Notes: generated from the sequence alone by a model not told the origin. DNA of 15,230 nt from Bacteroidales bacterium (GCA_031257735.1 JAIROC010000408.1:1-15230), one strand, 5' to 3'; counted from the first letter of the stretch, positions 1 through 7,560 are shown. Made by a program: numbers and translations.

Positions 1-3
1 TTA

Positions 4-22
4 CACAGGGCGTTGCCCTGTG
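4..22. repeat. REP-like hairpin at window edge
   Basis: A perfect 8-bp stem, CACAGGGC (4-11) and GCCCTGTG (15-22), encloses a 3-base loop. It is followed directly by a second small hairpin, GGGCT/AGCCC, at about 34-45. Both look like part of one dispersed intergenic repeat that probably begins before the window. There is no coding signal. Confidence 0.6.
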
Positions 23-24
23 CT

Positions 25-115
25 ATTGATTGCGGGCTTTCAGCCCTTTACCGTTATTCTCTGATTACAATTATACATTGAAGAAATGAATTTATGCGTT
101 TTCGGACAGACACTA
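25..115. repeat. 91-bp direct repeat, copy 1
   Basis: This copy matches 198-288 with one mismatch (G32 versus A205), at an offset of exactly 173 bp. Both copies contain the GGGCT/AGCCC hairpin and end in GACAGACACTA. That end is the reverse complement of TAGTGTCTGTC at 14320-14330, at the end of the inverted-repeat element near the right of the window. The shared end suggests that the repeat boundary is a transposition terminus. Confidence 0.85.
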
Positions 116-191
116 GTTATGGGTTATGGGTTGTGGGTTATTTTAGTTTGCGTCAGCCTAATTCATAATTCATAATTCATAATTCATAATT
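116..191. repeat. Heptamer-armed core element, copy A
   Basis: Three GTTATGG-type heptamers (116-136; the third is GTTGTGG) and a partial GTTA lead into the core TTTTAGTTTGCGTCAGCCT (141-159). Four AATTCAT heptamers and a partial AATT follow (160-191). The two arms are roughly reverse complements of each other, so the whole could fold with the core as its loop. The same core recurs at 14298-14316 and 14722-14740, and in part at 12088-12101. Confidence 0.8.
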
Positions 192-197
192 GATATA

Positions 198-288
198 ATT
201 GATTACGGGCTTTCAGCCCTTTACCGTTATTCTCTGATTACAATTATACATTGAAGAAATGAATTTATGCGTTTTCGGACAGACACTA
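198..288. repeat. 91-bp direct repeat, copy 2
   Basis: This is the second copy of the 25-115 block, in the same orientation and 90 of 91 identical. The two copies flank the heptamer and core element at 116-191, so the whole could be an insertion product or a recombination duplication. It ends 32 bp before the stop codon of the aldo/keto reductase gene. Confidence 0.85.
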
Positions 289-320
289 TATAGATGAAGA
301 AATGAAAAGACATTTATATC

Positions 321-1709
321 TTACGCTTCTCTTTTCATATTTTCGACAAAGTTATCAATACGTATCATTTCAGCGGGGATGTCGATACGTTGCGTACAAT
401 TGGGGTTACACTGTCCACAAGAGGTACAATGAGCTGCTTGTCTAAGTTTCGGGACACTACGGTCGTAACCAAGCAGAAATGCGCGACGTTGACGACGATA
501 TTCGGGATCACCTGCTTCTTTGGGCATGTTTCCATCGTTGATGCATCGATTATAATGCGCGAAAATGCCGGGAATATCCAATCCGTATGGACATGGCATA
601 CAATACTGACATTCGGTACAGGAAATAAAACCGGATTCAAAGATCATTTTGGCAATCTCTTCTAAGGCTTTACGTTCGACATCGTTCAACGGCTCAAGTG
701 GAGAATAGGAACAAATGTTTTCCTGCAAATGTTCCATATAAGTCATTCCACTCAAAACGGACAACACCTGTTCATGCGAGGCGGCAAAACGAAGCGCCCA
801 TTTGGCAGGACTGTCTTCGGGACGGAGTTTTTTCAACTGTTCGATTGCAAAAGTATTAAGACGTGAAAGCCGTCCACCCAAAAGCGGTTCCATAACAACA
901 GACTGAATATTACGTTTTGCAAGTTCGTTGTATAGATATTCGGCGTTAATGTTCCAACCTTCGGCGTTCTTCCAATCGGCAAAGTTAAGCTGTATTTGCA
1001 CAAAATCCCAACTAATATCTTGAGCAAGTAAATAATCAAACACTTCTACATCGCCATGAAAGGAGAAACCAAGATTACGTATTTGTCCCTCGTCACGCAG
1101 ACGAAGTAACCATTCAAGCAGTCCACTGTCATAGAAACGACTTTTTAATGCGGGCATTCCGTTGGGTCCTACATTGTGAAGCAGATAATAATCAATATAA
1201 TCGACCTGCAAGGATTTCAAGGACTGTTTAAACATTTTTACGCCGGCATCGAAAGTCTCTTTTCGCTCTAAACCTACCATACGATGATTTGACATCTTTG
1301 TTGCTATAAAAAATCTATCGCGAGGATGACGTTTCAAGGCTATACCTGTAGCTGTTTCCGACATACCTTGTCCGTAAACCGGCGCTGTATCGAAATAATT
1401 TACGCCGTGTTCGATAGCATAATCCACTAATTCGTTTACCGATTCCTGATCTATTTCTTCTTTGCCATCATCCGTTTGCTTTGTTTGCCAACGCATACAT
1501 CCGTATCCGAGTAGCGAAATCTTATCCCCTGTACGGCGTGTTGTGCGATAAGTCATTTTGTCGGTTGGGACTTCATTCGTCGTGGTAGCGTTTGTTTTAT
1601 TTTCAGTTTCAGGATTGCAGCCGCTCATAGCAGCAATTGACGCAACAGCGCCTGCTCCTAATATTTTCAGGAAATCCCGTCTGTCTATATTGTTGTGATT
1701 TTTATCCAT
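321..1709 (-). CDS. Tat-exported aldo/keto reductase with two C-terminal 4Fe-4S motifs
   Basis: This 462-residue protein is the last gene of a four-gene operon, 18 bp after the polyferredoxin gene. The N-terminus has a twin-arginine motif (RRDFLK, residues 10-15), a short hydrophobic stretch and a lipobox-like MSGC with Cys31, so it is probably exported folded and perhaps lipid-anchored. Residues about 55-340 form the aldo/keto reductase barrel, with the catalytic tetrad visible as Asp107, Tyr112, Lys138 and His178. The late motif at about 315-332 resembles the usual NADPH-phosphate binding region. The C-terminal extension has CxxCxxCxxC (Cys364/367/370/373) and CxxCxxCxxxC (Cys428/431/434/438), enough for two iron-sulfur clusters. 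Fe-S aldo/keto reductases are a known family, but the substrate cannot be told from sequence. Inference: it works outside the cytoplasm, fed electrons by the neighbouring polyferredoxin or flavodoxin. Confidence 0.9.
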   Translation of the reverse strand: MDKNHNNIDRRDFLKILGAGAVASIAAMSGCNPETENKTNATTTNEVPTDKMTYRTTRRTGDKISLLGYGCMRWQTKQTDDGKEEIDQESVNELVDYAIEHGVNYFDTAPVYGQGMSETATGIALKRHPRDRFFIATKMSNHRMVGLERKETFDAGVKMFKQSLKSLQVDYIDYYLLHNVGPNGMPALKSRFYDSGLLEWLLRLRDEGQIRNLGFSFHGDVEVFDYLLAQDISWDFVQIQLNFADWKNAEGWNINAEYLYNELAKRNIQSVVMEPLLGGRLSRLNTFAIEQLKKLRPEDSPAKWALRFAASHEQVLSVLSGMTYMEHLQENICSYSPLEPLNDVERKALEEIAKMIFESGFISCTECQYCMPCPYGLDIPGIFAHYNRCINDGNMPKEAGDPEYRRQRRAFLLGYDRSVPKLRQAAHCTSCGQCNPNCTQRIDIPAEMIRIDNFVENMKREA

Positions 1710-1727
1710 ATATTATAATTTAATACA

Positions 1728-3263
1728 TTAAACAGTACGATGGGAAAGATGTCCTTCAACAAATATAGCGCTGTACGGACGTGCAGGACAAAGATGTTCG
1801 CAAGCGCCGCAACCAATACAGCGTTCCGTATCTATGACCGGTATTTTTGTTGGTTTGGGAGCTTCGTTGGAAGGGCGTTGAGGTTTGTCGGCAGTTTCCT
1901 GTTTTGCGAGTTCGGGAATATCTATCATGGTAATGGCAGCTGCAGGACAATGACGGGCGCAGTTATCGCACACGCTTTTATCCGTATAGATGATGCAGCG
2001 TTCTTTCGACCATACGGCATGACCTATCTGTGTGGAAGATTTTTCCGCTTTTGTAATATGGTGAATTGCGTCGGTAGGACATACTTCAGCGCATTTCGTA
2101 CATTCCGGACGACAATAACCTTTTTCAAATGACATGAAAGGTTGCATTGCCGTAATCAAATCTTTGGAGGGACGTAATACTTGATTGGGACAGATTGATA
2201 CACAGAGCTGGCAACCTGTACAATGTTTTGCAAAATGACGGGCATTTTGCGAACCTGCGGGCAGGATGACTGTTGTTCGTTTCGGCGGTTGTTTATCTAT
2301 TATTTTTGCCAGACCTCCATCGCCTTTCAATTGTGGCGCTTGTGCCTTTGCCAACGCCCAACCAACAAAACTGATAAAAACAGTAAGGAAACTTCTCCGC
2401 GATACGCCTTGTTCCGAATTTGTTTTTGATAAGGATAATCCAAAAGATTTGAAACGATAATCAATAGCATTTTGCTTGCAAACATTGATACAATTTAAAC
2501 AAACTACGCAACGACTGTAATCAATCTTATTTTCTTTTTCGTTGATGCACGATGCTTTACAGTTTCGGACGCAACTGCGACAAGCATTACATTTGTCCGT
2601 ATCAATAACGGGTTTGAGAACAGAAAAACGAGAAATGAACCCAAGTATCGTTCCCACCGGACAAATTGTATTGCAATAAGTGCGTCCATTTCTCCATGCC
2701 AACACTATCAACGTTGCAAGCGTAGCGACTGCAATACCGAGTATAAGCACACTTTTGAGCCATATTTCTGTAGAATAGAAAGCGTAACTTTCTGTGCGTT
2801 CTGCCAAATATGCAAGCACATTATTGCCCCATTGGTAGAAAGGCGCAAACAGATTGGAAGCGATACGTCCATAAGCGCTATAGGGATCAAGCAGGGCAAC
2901 AAAAGAATGCAGTCCCGCAACAAAAGCGATGACAAACATGCCCAAAACAATGTAGCGTATCCACGAAAGAGCAGGTGAGTAGGAAAAACGGTGTTTTTTT
3001 CTTTTGGCAGCTATCCGCGAAATAATGTCCTGCAATATGCCAAGCGGACATATCGCCGAACAATAGATACGTCCAAAAATAAACGTCAGGACGACAAGAA
3101 ACAGAATAATACCCACATTCAGCATCAACAATGCGGGGATAAACTGTATTATTGTTATCCAACTCAAGTATTTGTGGACGCTTCCTGTAAAGTCAAGGAA
3201 CAATGCCGTAACCGTCAAAAAGCATACGACAGCTAAAATCTGTCTAATTTTGCTCGGTTTCAT
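1728..3263 (-). CDS. NapH-like membrane polyferredoxin with internal Tat-like motif
   Basis: A 511-residue membrane iron-sulfur protein. I start it at ATG 3261-3263, 7 bp after the flavodoxin stop; a longer frame from 3356 would overlap the flavodoxin gene and adds only a low-quality leader. Hydrophobic segments lie at about 7-25, 35-62, 102-125 and 168-190. Two CxxxCP motifs (Cys68/72 and Cys197/201) are typical of the NapH/CcoG/NosR group. Two 4Fe-4S motifs follow (Cys225/228/231/235 and Cys252/255/258/262). At 288-294 there is SRRSFLT followed by a hydrophobic helix, resembling an internal Tat signal. Beyond it lie four more cysteine sets (348-358, 384-395, 423-439, 482-492), enough for four clusters. 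The family moves electrons across or along the membrane. The fusion suggests one chain from inside to outside. The physiological donor is unknown. Confidence 0.88.
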   Translation of the reverse strand: MKPSKIRQILAVVCFLTVTALFLDFTGSVHKYLSWITIIQFIPALLMLNVGIILFLVVLTFIFGRIYCSAICPLGILQDIISRIAAKRKKHRFSYSPALSWIRYIVLGMFVIAFVAGLHSFVALLDPYSAYGRIASNLFAPFYQWGNNVLAYLAERTESYAFYSTEIWLKSVLILGIAVATLATLIVLAWRNGRTYCNTICPVGTILGFISRFSVLKPVIDTDKCNACRSCVRNCKASCINEKENKIDYSRCVVCLNCINVCKQNAIDYRFKSFGLSLSKTNSEQGVSRRSFLTVFISFVGWALAKAQAPQLKGDGGLAKIIDKQPPKRTTVILPAGSQNARHFAKHCTGCQLCVSICPNQVLRPSKDLITAMQPFMSFEKGYCRPECTKCAEVCPTDAIHHITKAEKSSTQIGHAVWSKERCIIYTDKSVCDNCARHCPAAAITMIDIPELAKQETADKPQRPSNEAPKPTKIPVIDTERCIGCGACEHLCPARPYSAIFVEGHLSHRTV

Positions 3264-3270
3264 TTTATCA

Positions 3271-3843
3271 TTATTTGATAATTTCCAATTCCTGCAACCA
3301 CTTTTGTATTTCCGGTTTTGCTGTTGTTGCGGAACTTCCGCTGATTGCAAAACCATTCTTTATTTCAGCATCAGGACAAAGTTTGGCAATATCTTTAAAA
3401 AGATTAGCTTTTCCACCTCCTCCGTGCGTACAAAAAGGAATAATAATTTTACCCGACAAATTATAACTTGTCAAAAAAGTTGTTACCGGTGGCGCAATCG
3501 TACTCCACCAATTGGGAGAACCGATAAAAATAATGTCGTATTGTTCAATTTTTTCTACATTTCCGTTTAATTCGGGTTTGTAGCCGTCTCCAATTTCTTT
3601 TTTAGCCTGACGAGTACATTCGTCGTAACTTTCGGGATAAGGTTTTACAGGTTTGATTTCAAATATTTCCCCACCTGTAAGCGACTGAATTTGTTGTGCG
3701 ACGTTCATCGTTTTCCCTCCCCACGAATAATATGCGATAAGGATTTTTCGTGATTGATTTTCCGATTTTTCTGTTTTCTGTGTCTGCGCACAGCCTGAAT
3801 TTACCATAAGGATTGCCGTTAATGCGATTATAATTTTATTCAT
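3271..3843 (-). CDS. Exported flavodoxin-family lipoprotein
   Basis: A 190-residue flavodoxin with an N-terminal signal ending in NSGC, which makes Cys18 a lipidation candidate. The FMN phosphate loop is visible as YYSWGGKT (residues 38-45). The later isoalloxazine-side loops are GSPNWWSTIAPP (108-119) and CTHGGGG (138-144). Length and motifs fit the short flavodoxins of Bacteroidota and Firmicutes that start with a YSxxG loop. It lies second in the operon, 11 bp after the upstream gene and 7 bp before the polyferredoxin gene. Most flavodoxins are cytoplasmic, so a lipidated, exported one next to a membrane polyferredoxin and an exported reductase is notable. Inference: it carries electrons on the outer face of the inner membrane. 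The partner is not proven. Confidence 0.9.
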   Translation of the reverse strand: MNKIIIALTAILMVNSGCAQTQKTEKSENQSRKILIAYYSWGGKTMNVAQQIQSLTGGEIFEIKPVKPYPESYDECTRQAKKEIGDGYKPELNGNVEKIEQYDIIFIGSPNWWSTIAPPVTTFLTSYNLSGKIIIPFCTHGGGGKANLFKDIAKLCPDAEIKNGFAISGSSATTAKPEIQKWLQELEIIK

Positions 3844-3854
3844 TTTTAATATGA

Positions 3855-4469
3855 TTATTTAATAAATTTTGCTATTGTTTCATCGAAAACCGATTTTTCT
3901 ACCACACGATAATGCGGATTGTAGTTTTCGTTAAATGCTTTGCTATGGTGCATTGCTGCTTTTGGTTTTATTTGCAGTATGCTATCAATTAAAATTTTAT
4001 CTGCTTCGTAATTTTTCACAGGCAATTTTCTTTCTTCGATAATTTGAGTAATTGTTTGCCATTCGTTGTTCCAATTTGCCGTATCTTTTGCATTGATTTT
4101 AGAAGCGCTGATAATAAATGCTTCCGCCAATTTTTTTGCGCTGATTTTTCCCTGACGAACAGCGTCAATATTCACACGTACAAAATTATGTCGCCAACCA
4201 ATGCTTTCTATCATCGGCGATGAAGGTGTTGGTTGGGTGTTTTGAAGTTCGTTTTGCAGGTAATTCAATACCATTGTCGTATCGGAAATGGCGTGTCCCG
4301 TACCGAAACAATCCTGATAAAAATTCTTGTAAATATCCTGTAAACGTGATTCAGGATATTTTTCAAGTTGTTCAACGATGGCAGTTTCGATTTTTGACGT
4401 ATCACTACCGTCGCAACTGACACATAAAATAACAGGAACAATAAGCATTATTTTAAAGGCAACTTTCAT
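3855..4469 (-). CDS. Hypothetical exported protein or lipoprotein, first gene of redox operon
   Basis: This 204-residue protein matches no family I can name. It begins with a hydrophobic signal (residues 5-18) ending in CVSC, so Cys19 may be lipidated, although the lipobox is not canonical. The rest is mostly helical in character. Conspicuous stretches that look conserved are DIYKNFYQDCFGTGH (45-59) and GWRHNFVRVNIDAVRQGKIS (91-110). Cys54 and the His residues at 59, 94, 174 and 175 could bind metal or a cofactor, but nothing proves it. No CxxCH heme motif is present. It is probably the first gene of the operon, with an operator-like dyad about 30 bp upstream of its ATG. Its co-transcription with three redox genes suggests an accessory role in the same envelope. 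Confidence 0.75.
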   Translation of the reverse strand: MKVAFKIMLIVPVILCVSCDGSDTSKIETAIVEQLEKYPESRLQDIYKNFYQDCFGTGHAISDTTMVLNYLQNELQNTQPTPSSPMIESIGWRHNFVRVNIDAVRQGKISAKKLAEAFIISASKINAKDTANWNNEWQTITQIIEERKLPVKNYEADKILIDSILQIKPKAAMHHSKAFNENYNPHYRVVEKSVFDETIAKFIK

Positions 4470-4497
4470 TTACTTTATATTTACCAATTTATATTTC

Positions 4498-4521
4498 TGA
4501 CTAATCAAACGTGATGAGTCA
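4498..4521. promoter_or_regulatory. Candidate operator dyad upstream of redox operon
   Basis: The arms TGACTAATCA (4498-4507) and TGATGAGTCA (4512-4521) are inverted repeats with one mismatch and a 4-bp spacer. The dyad ends 28 bp upstream of the first ATG of the four-gene operon, a reasonable place for a repressor or a CRP/FNR-type regulator. No regulator can be assigned, and a clear TAnnTTTG box for this operon was not found. Confidence 0.4.
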
Positions 4522-4656
4522 TTATTTCGTTGTTGAGAAGATTATTTTCTCTTTTGACAAATTATTTTCACAGTTTTATCTAAACGATATTATCAATAAA
4601 AAATTGTTGTATATCGTTTCTTTGATAAAATAGCTGCCTTTTCTATTTCGGGTTAC

Positions 4657-4758
4657 GCAATGACGAGGCTGTGTGAAAAGTAGCCTTGCAACAATAGACG
4701 TCGTCATTGCGACTCCCCCCACACGCTTCGCTCTGGTAAGCTTTGCGAAGCAATCCAT
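4657..4758. repeat. REP-like intergenic repeat with nested hairpins
   Basis: GCAATGACG (4657-4665) pairs perfectly with CGTCATTGC (4702-4710). GCTTCGC (4725-4731) pairs with GCGAAGC (4745-4751) and is followed by AATCC. The sense TCATTGCGA...GCGAAGCAATCC is a repeat style found between genes in many bacteria. Related sequence occurs inside the element at 14316-14684. Short frames crossing it are translations of the repeat, not genes. Confidence 0.6.
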
Positions 4759-4766
4759 TTTTTACT

Positions 4767-4779
4767 TTTGTGTCAGCCT
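4767..4779. repeat. Degenerate core remnant, copy E
   Basis: TTTGTGTCAGCCT matches the dispersed core TTTGCGTCAGCCT at 12 of 13 positions and lies just after the REP-like repeat. It has no heptamer arms. It may be a decayed copy or a chance match. Confidence 0.3.
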
Positions 4780-4822
4780 GTATTAGAAAATGACATGAAA
4801 AAATAAATTGCAATCCCTTTAC

Positions 4823-4887
4823 AAGTCTGCAGGAGACTTTCCGACTACCGTGAAAAGTATTTACATGCTTGCAGAGGACTTCTGACT
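4823..4887. repeat. Pair of degenerate repeats in non-coding stretch
   Basis: AAGTCTGCAGGAGACTT (4823-4839) contains a 6-bp inverted repeat (AAGTCT/AGACTT). It resembles CTTGCAGAGGACTTCTGACT at 4868-4887, 45 bp further on. The rest of 4470-5064 shows no gene beyond the dyad and the REP-like repeat. Confidence 0.3.
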
Positions 4888-5064
4888 TCGACACTTTACC
4901 ATCCCTTATTTTGTAATCATCAATAAAAAAATGTCTGTATTCTATGCATCAGCTCCATAAGCGCTGTATTGTCGGTATCAGAAAAAAACAGATTATCTAT
5001 TAATCACTCATTGTCTTGTGGTGGGTTATAAATTTTCTACCCAATATATTATTGTTACTGTAAT

Positions 5065-6141
5065 CTATGACTTTATTAATACTTCAATTGCTCCGCGTCC
5101 GTATTTTTGCATGGACGCATCAAAATAATGCACATTCGGGTATTGTTGCAAGACCGTAATGATTTCCTTTTTGAGTGTACCACTGCCAACACCATGTATA
5201 AAAATAACTTTTTGTAATTTCCCTTCAATAGCGCTTTCCATACATTGTATGAATAAACGACGCTGTAACAGTAAAATTTGAGTATTATCTAATTTGTCAT
5301 GATCATCCAATATGGTTTCAATATGCAAATCAACTTCTGCCGTATTTCTATCTATTTTATATTTGTCAATAAATTTTTCGTGCGTGATAATTTGTGTGGA
5401 TTGCGTTGGAGAATTTTGTAAAATTCCTTCTTCTTTTTTCCATTCTATCTGTTGTGTTCCCAATGCCGAGACGGATTGTCCCAAATAGATTAACACCCCT
5501 TTTTCTGCCATAAAATTTGTTGCCAAATAAGCGTCCTTTTTCAGGAAACGAATTAACTTTACTTTGAAAGGAGCATGTAATGGCATTTTGATCATGGGAT
5601 TGTCTTCCTTAAAAAACAAAACCTGAACAAAACCATTGAGCCATGTTTCCAACTCATCCCGAGAAACAGTTTGAATGTGAACTTTTGAAAATGGAGGCAC
5701 AGAACCGTAATCAATTCCTTTAAATGTATTTTCGTTTTCTATGATTAGACTGTACAAAATCTCGAAAGAAGTATAATTTACAATAAATATATCAATATCA
5801 TCTTTCATCAACCATACTTGATCTTGCGGAATATATGCTAAATATATTCCATGAGGTTTGGGATTTAAGGAAGAAAATTTTTGCAATGCAGTAATCCTGT
5901 CCATAAATTCATCCTCCTGTATTGATGTTTCTGGTATTGTGTTTGACAGGGAAAAAGTCTGATTAAACACTGCGCCCTGTACGTCGGAAGACTCCGCCAA
6001 TAAAATTTCATTCATCATCACAGGGACGTCAAAACCATCCTCTATTGAAACACTTACCATGGTCGGACTGATGATTTTCTTAATAATCCCTCCGCCAACA
6101 TCATTTAAAAACTTTACTTTATCTCCTACTTTGAACTTCAT
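5065..6141 (-). CDS. DUF2027 and Smr domain protein
   Basis: A 358-residue protein with two recognisable parts. Residues 1-50 start with KFKVGDKVKFLNDVGGG, a small beta-barrel-like segment typical of DUF2027 proteins of Bacteroidota. The C-terminus is an Smr domain: DLH at 271-273, IHGVGSGTLK at 315-324 and YGRGAIEV at 347-354. Smr domains occur in MutS2 and in stand-alone proteins, and many are nucleases acting on DNA or on mRNA in collided ribosomes. The signature residues here are intact, so activity is plausible. The middle (about 80-240) has no motif I can name. The gene is cytoplasmic, lies 81 bp downstream of the DUF4105 gene on the same strand, and may share its transcript. Role in this organism: unknown. 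Confidence 0.88.
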   Translation of the reverse strand: MKFKVGDKVKFLNDVGGGIIKKIISPTMVSVSIEDGFDVPVMMNEILLAESSDVQGAVFNQTFSLSNTIPETSIQEDEFMDRITALQKFSSLNPKPHGIYLAYIPQDQVWLMKDDIDIFIVNYTSFEILYSLIIENENTFKGIDYGSVPPFSKVHIQTVSRDELETWLNGFVQVLFFKEDNPMIKMPLHAPFKVKLIRFLKKDAYLATNFMAEKGVLIYLGQSVSALGTQQIEWKKEEGILQNSPTQSTQIITHEKFIDKYKIDRNTAEVDLHIETILDDHDKLDNTQILLLQRRLFIQCMESAIEGKLQKVIFIHGVGSGTLKKEIITVLQQYPNVHYFDASMQKYGRGAIEVLIKS

Positions 6142-6222
6142 ATTATTTGTCGTTTAAACAGAATCCGTTTATTATACAATTCCATATTGTCATCATTCAA
6201 ACGTGCAAAAAGATATTCTATT

Positions 6223-7419
6223 TTATTGTCTTTTTTTATTGTATAGAGACCCAGATAAAGGAATAATCTGTTTTTTGCGCAGTATCAGCAAGGTTATGCG
6301 CAATATAAGAACAAGCCATATTGGTAAAAAAGCGCTGTTAAACGACTGCGGTAAAAACCAGAAACCCAAAACCAAAACAGCTAAACATCCCAACAAAAAG
6401 TAAAGTACAATGATGTTGGATTTGTGTAAACGAATTAGTGCATAAAGGATCAATGGATTTGCCCACAAAAGATTGAGATTGTCTTTTGTAGCATGATGAT
6501 CGGAGACAAAACAAAGATAAAAAACCAACAAGGAGAGAAAAAAAATCATGCAGAAAAATACAATATCAAAAACTTTTGCGTAAAACCTGTATCTCAATTC
6601 CATGAATGTCAAAACAGCCACAAGTATAAATAATAACCAAAATGTTATGTTGGGAGAAAAGACAGTGGGAGAACTATGAGGGTATTGTTCTTTTAAGACT
6701 GTTTGTATTGAGTTTGTCAGTGTCTTATTATCGTGAGATAGAATTGTTGTATCAAATTGGAACATTAAATCTTCCGGTAAATACATATAATTATAGGCGC
6801 TGGTCTTTTTATCGGCTCTCATGCCCAAAGCAATATCAATACCAAATCTCCACCAAAGAAAATGCTCTGTATAAGGATAAAACAATTGCCGAAAAGTCAA
6901 ATTGGAATTGCTTACTGCATTGACAGGAAATTGTCGTCCCTGTAAACTGTTTAGCGCCATGTCCCGTATTCGGGTGGCACAGTTATCCTCAAAGAAATCA
7001 TAGTTGTAATATCTATTTTCCGGTTTATAATTCTCCAAAATAGCTTTATACATAATATTTTTTTCCTCAAATGTCAGCTTAAGTTCCTGTTCGTACATGC
7101 TTCTCCCTTCATAAGCATATTGGGTAACAAACCATTGATAGTCTGTTACGCCTAACATGTAAGGCAATCTTCCCTGTGCAAATTTCAGGTAAAAATTATC
7201 CGTATTAAAATCAAATACCCCCCAATTAAACACATAATCCATGTCCAAAGCAGTATCACAAATACGCAAGGCTGTATGTCCGAACGTCTCGAAAAACTCA
7301 AACCCATCACCACAAGTCAATATACTGACTTTGGCATTTTCACTCAACTGCGCAAAACTCGCATGGACACTCAATGAAACCATGATAATATACGTACAAA
7401 TATTCTTTATTTTCTTCAT
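6223..7419 (-). CDS. DUF4105 membrane protein, candidate Lnb-type lipoprotein N-acyltransferase
   Basis: A 398-residue protein. I choose ATG 7417-7419 (MKKIKN...) because a signal peptide ending near SFAQ starts there, and because a -7-like box at 7449-7456 lies inside the alternative longer frame from 7509. The exported domain (about 25-250) has FGHTALRI with His48 and EDNCATRIRD with Cys147, as expected for the conserved His and Cys of DUF4105. C-terminal hydrophobic segments at about 257-275, 283-305, 317-330, 335-357 and 364-380 form a membrane domain. From memory, the lipoprotein N-acyltransferase described in Bacteroides (Lnb) is a DUF4105-type protein with a cysteine-histidine active site, so this is a candidate for that role. 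I am less sure of this link than of the family. Several nearby genes encode lipoproteins that would be substrates. Confidence 0.8.
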   Translation of the reverse strand: MKKIKNICTYIIMVSLSVHASFAQLSENAKVSILTCGDGFEFFETFGHTALRICDTALDMDYVFNWGVFDFNTDNFYLKFAQGRLPYMLGVTDYQWFVTQYAYEGRSMYEQELKLTFEEKNIMYKAILENYKPENRYYNYDFFEDNCATRIRDMALNSLQGRQFPVNAVSNSNLTFRQLFYPYTEHFLWWRFGIDIALGMRADKKTSAYNYMYLPEDLMFQFDTTILSHDNKTLTNSIQTVLKEQYPHSSPTVFSPNITFWLLFILVAVLTFMELRYRFYAKVFDIVFFCMIFFLSLLVFYLCFVSDHHATKDNLNLLWANPLILYALIRLHKSNIIVLYFLLGCLAVLVLGFWFLPQSFNSAFLPIWLVLILRITLLILRKKQIIPLSGSLYNKKRQ

Positions 7420-7448
7420 AACTACATTTCTTGTTTGGAAAATTCGTG

Positions 7449-7456
7449 CGAAGATA
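7449..7456 (-). promoter_or_regulatory. Possible -7 box for DUF4105 gene
   Basis: On the minus strand this reads TATCTTCG, one base off the Bacteroidota consensus TAnnTTTG. It lies 29 bp upstream of the ATG at 7419. It would place the transcript start downstream of the longer alternative start at 7509. No clear -33 element was found. Confidence 0.4.
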
Positions 7457-7560
7457 CATAAAAATTCAATACAAAACCACTCTAAAGGTAGTTTAAACAT
7501 CTTATTCATAGAAGATTATTTTTTTCTTATTATTTGTAAGGTTTGTATTACAAAAAATTC

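Noticed and set aside
3264..3356. Longer N-terminus for the polyferredoxin
   Set aside because: It would overlap the end of the flavodoxin gene, and the added residues are Gln- and Asn-rich with no membrane signal.
4576..4894. Small minus-strand genes in the non-coding stretch upstream of the redox operon
   Set aside because: The frames are translations across the REP-like repeat and its neighbours, with typical repeat-derived sequences and no initiation signals.
7420..7509. Longer N-terminus for the DUF4105 protein
   Set aside because: The signal peptide starts at ATG 7419, and a -7-like box lies inside the extension, so the longer product would lack its own start region.
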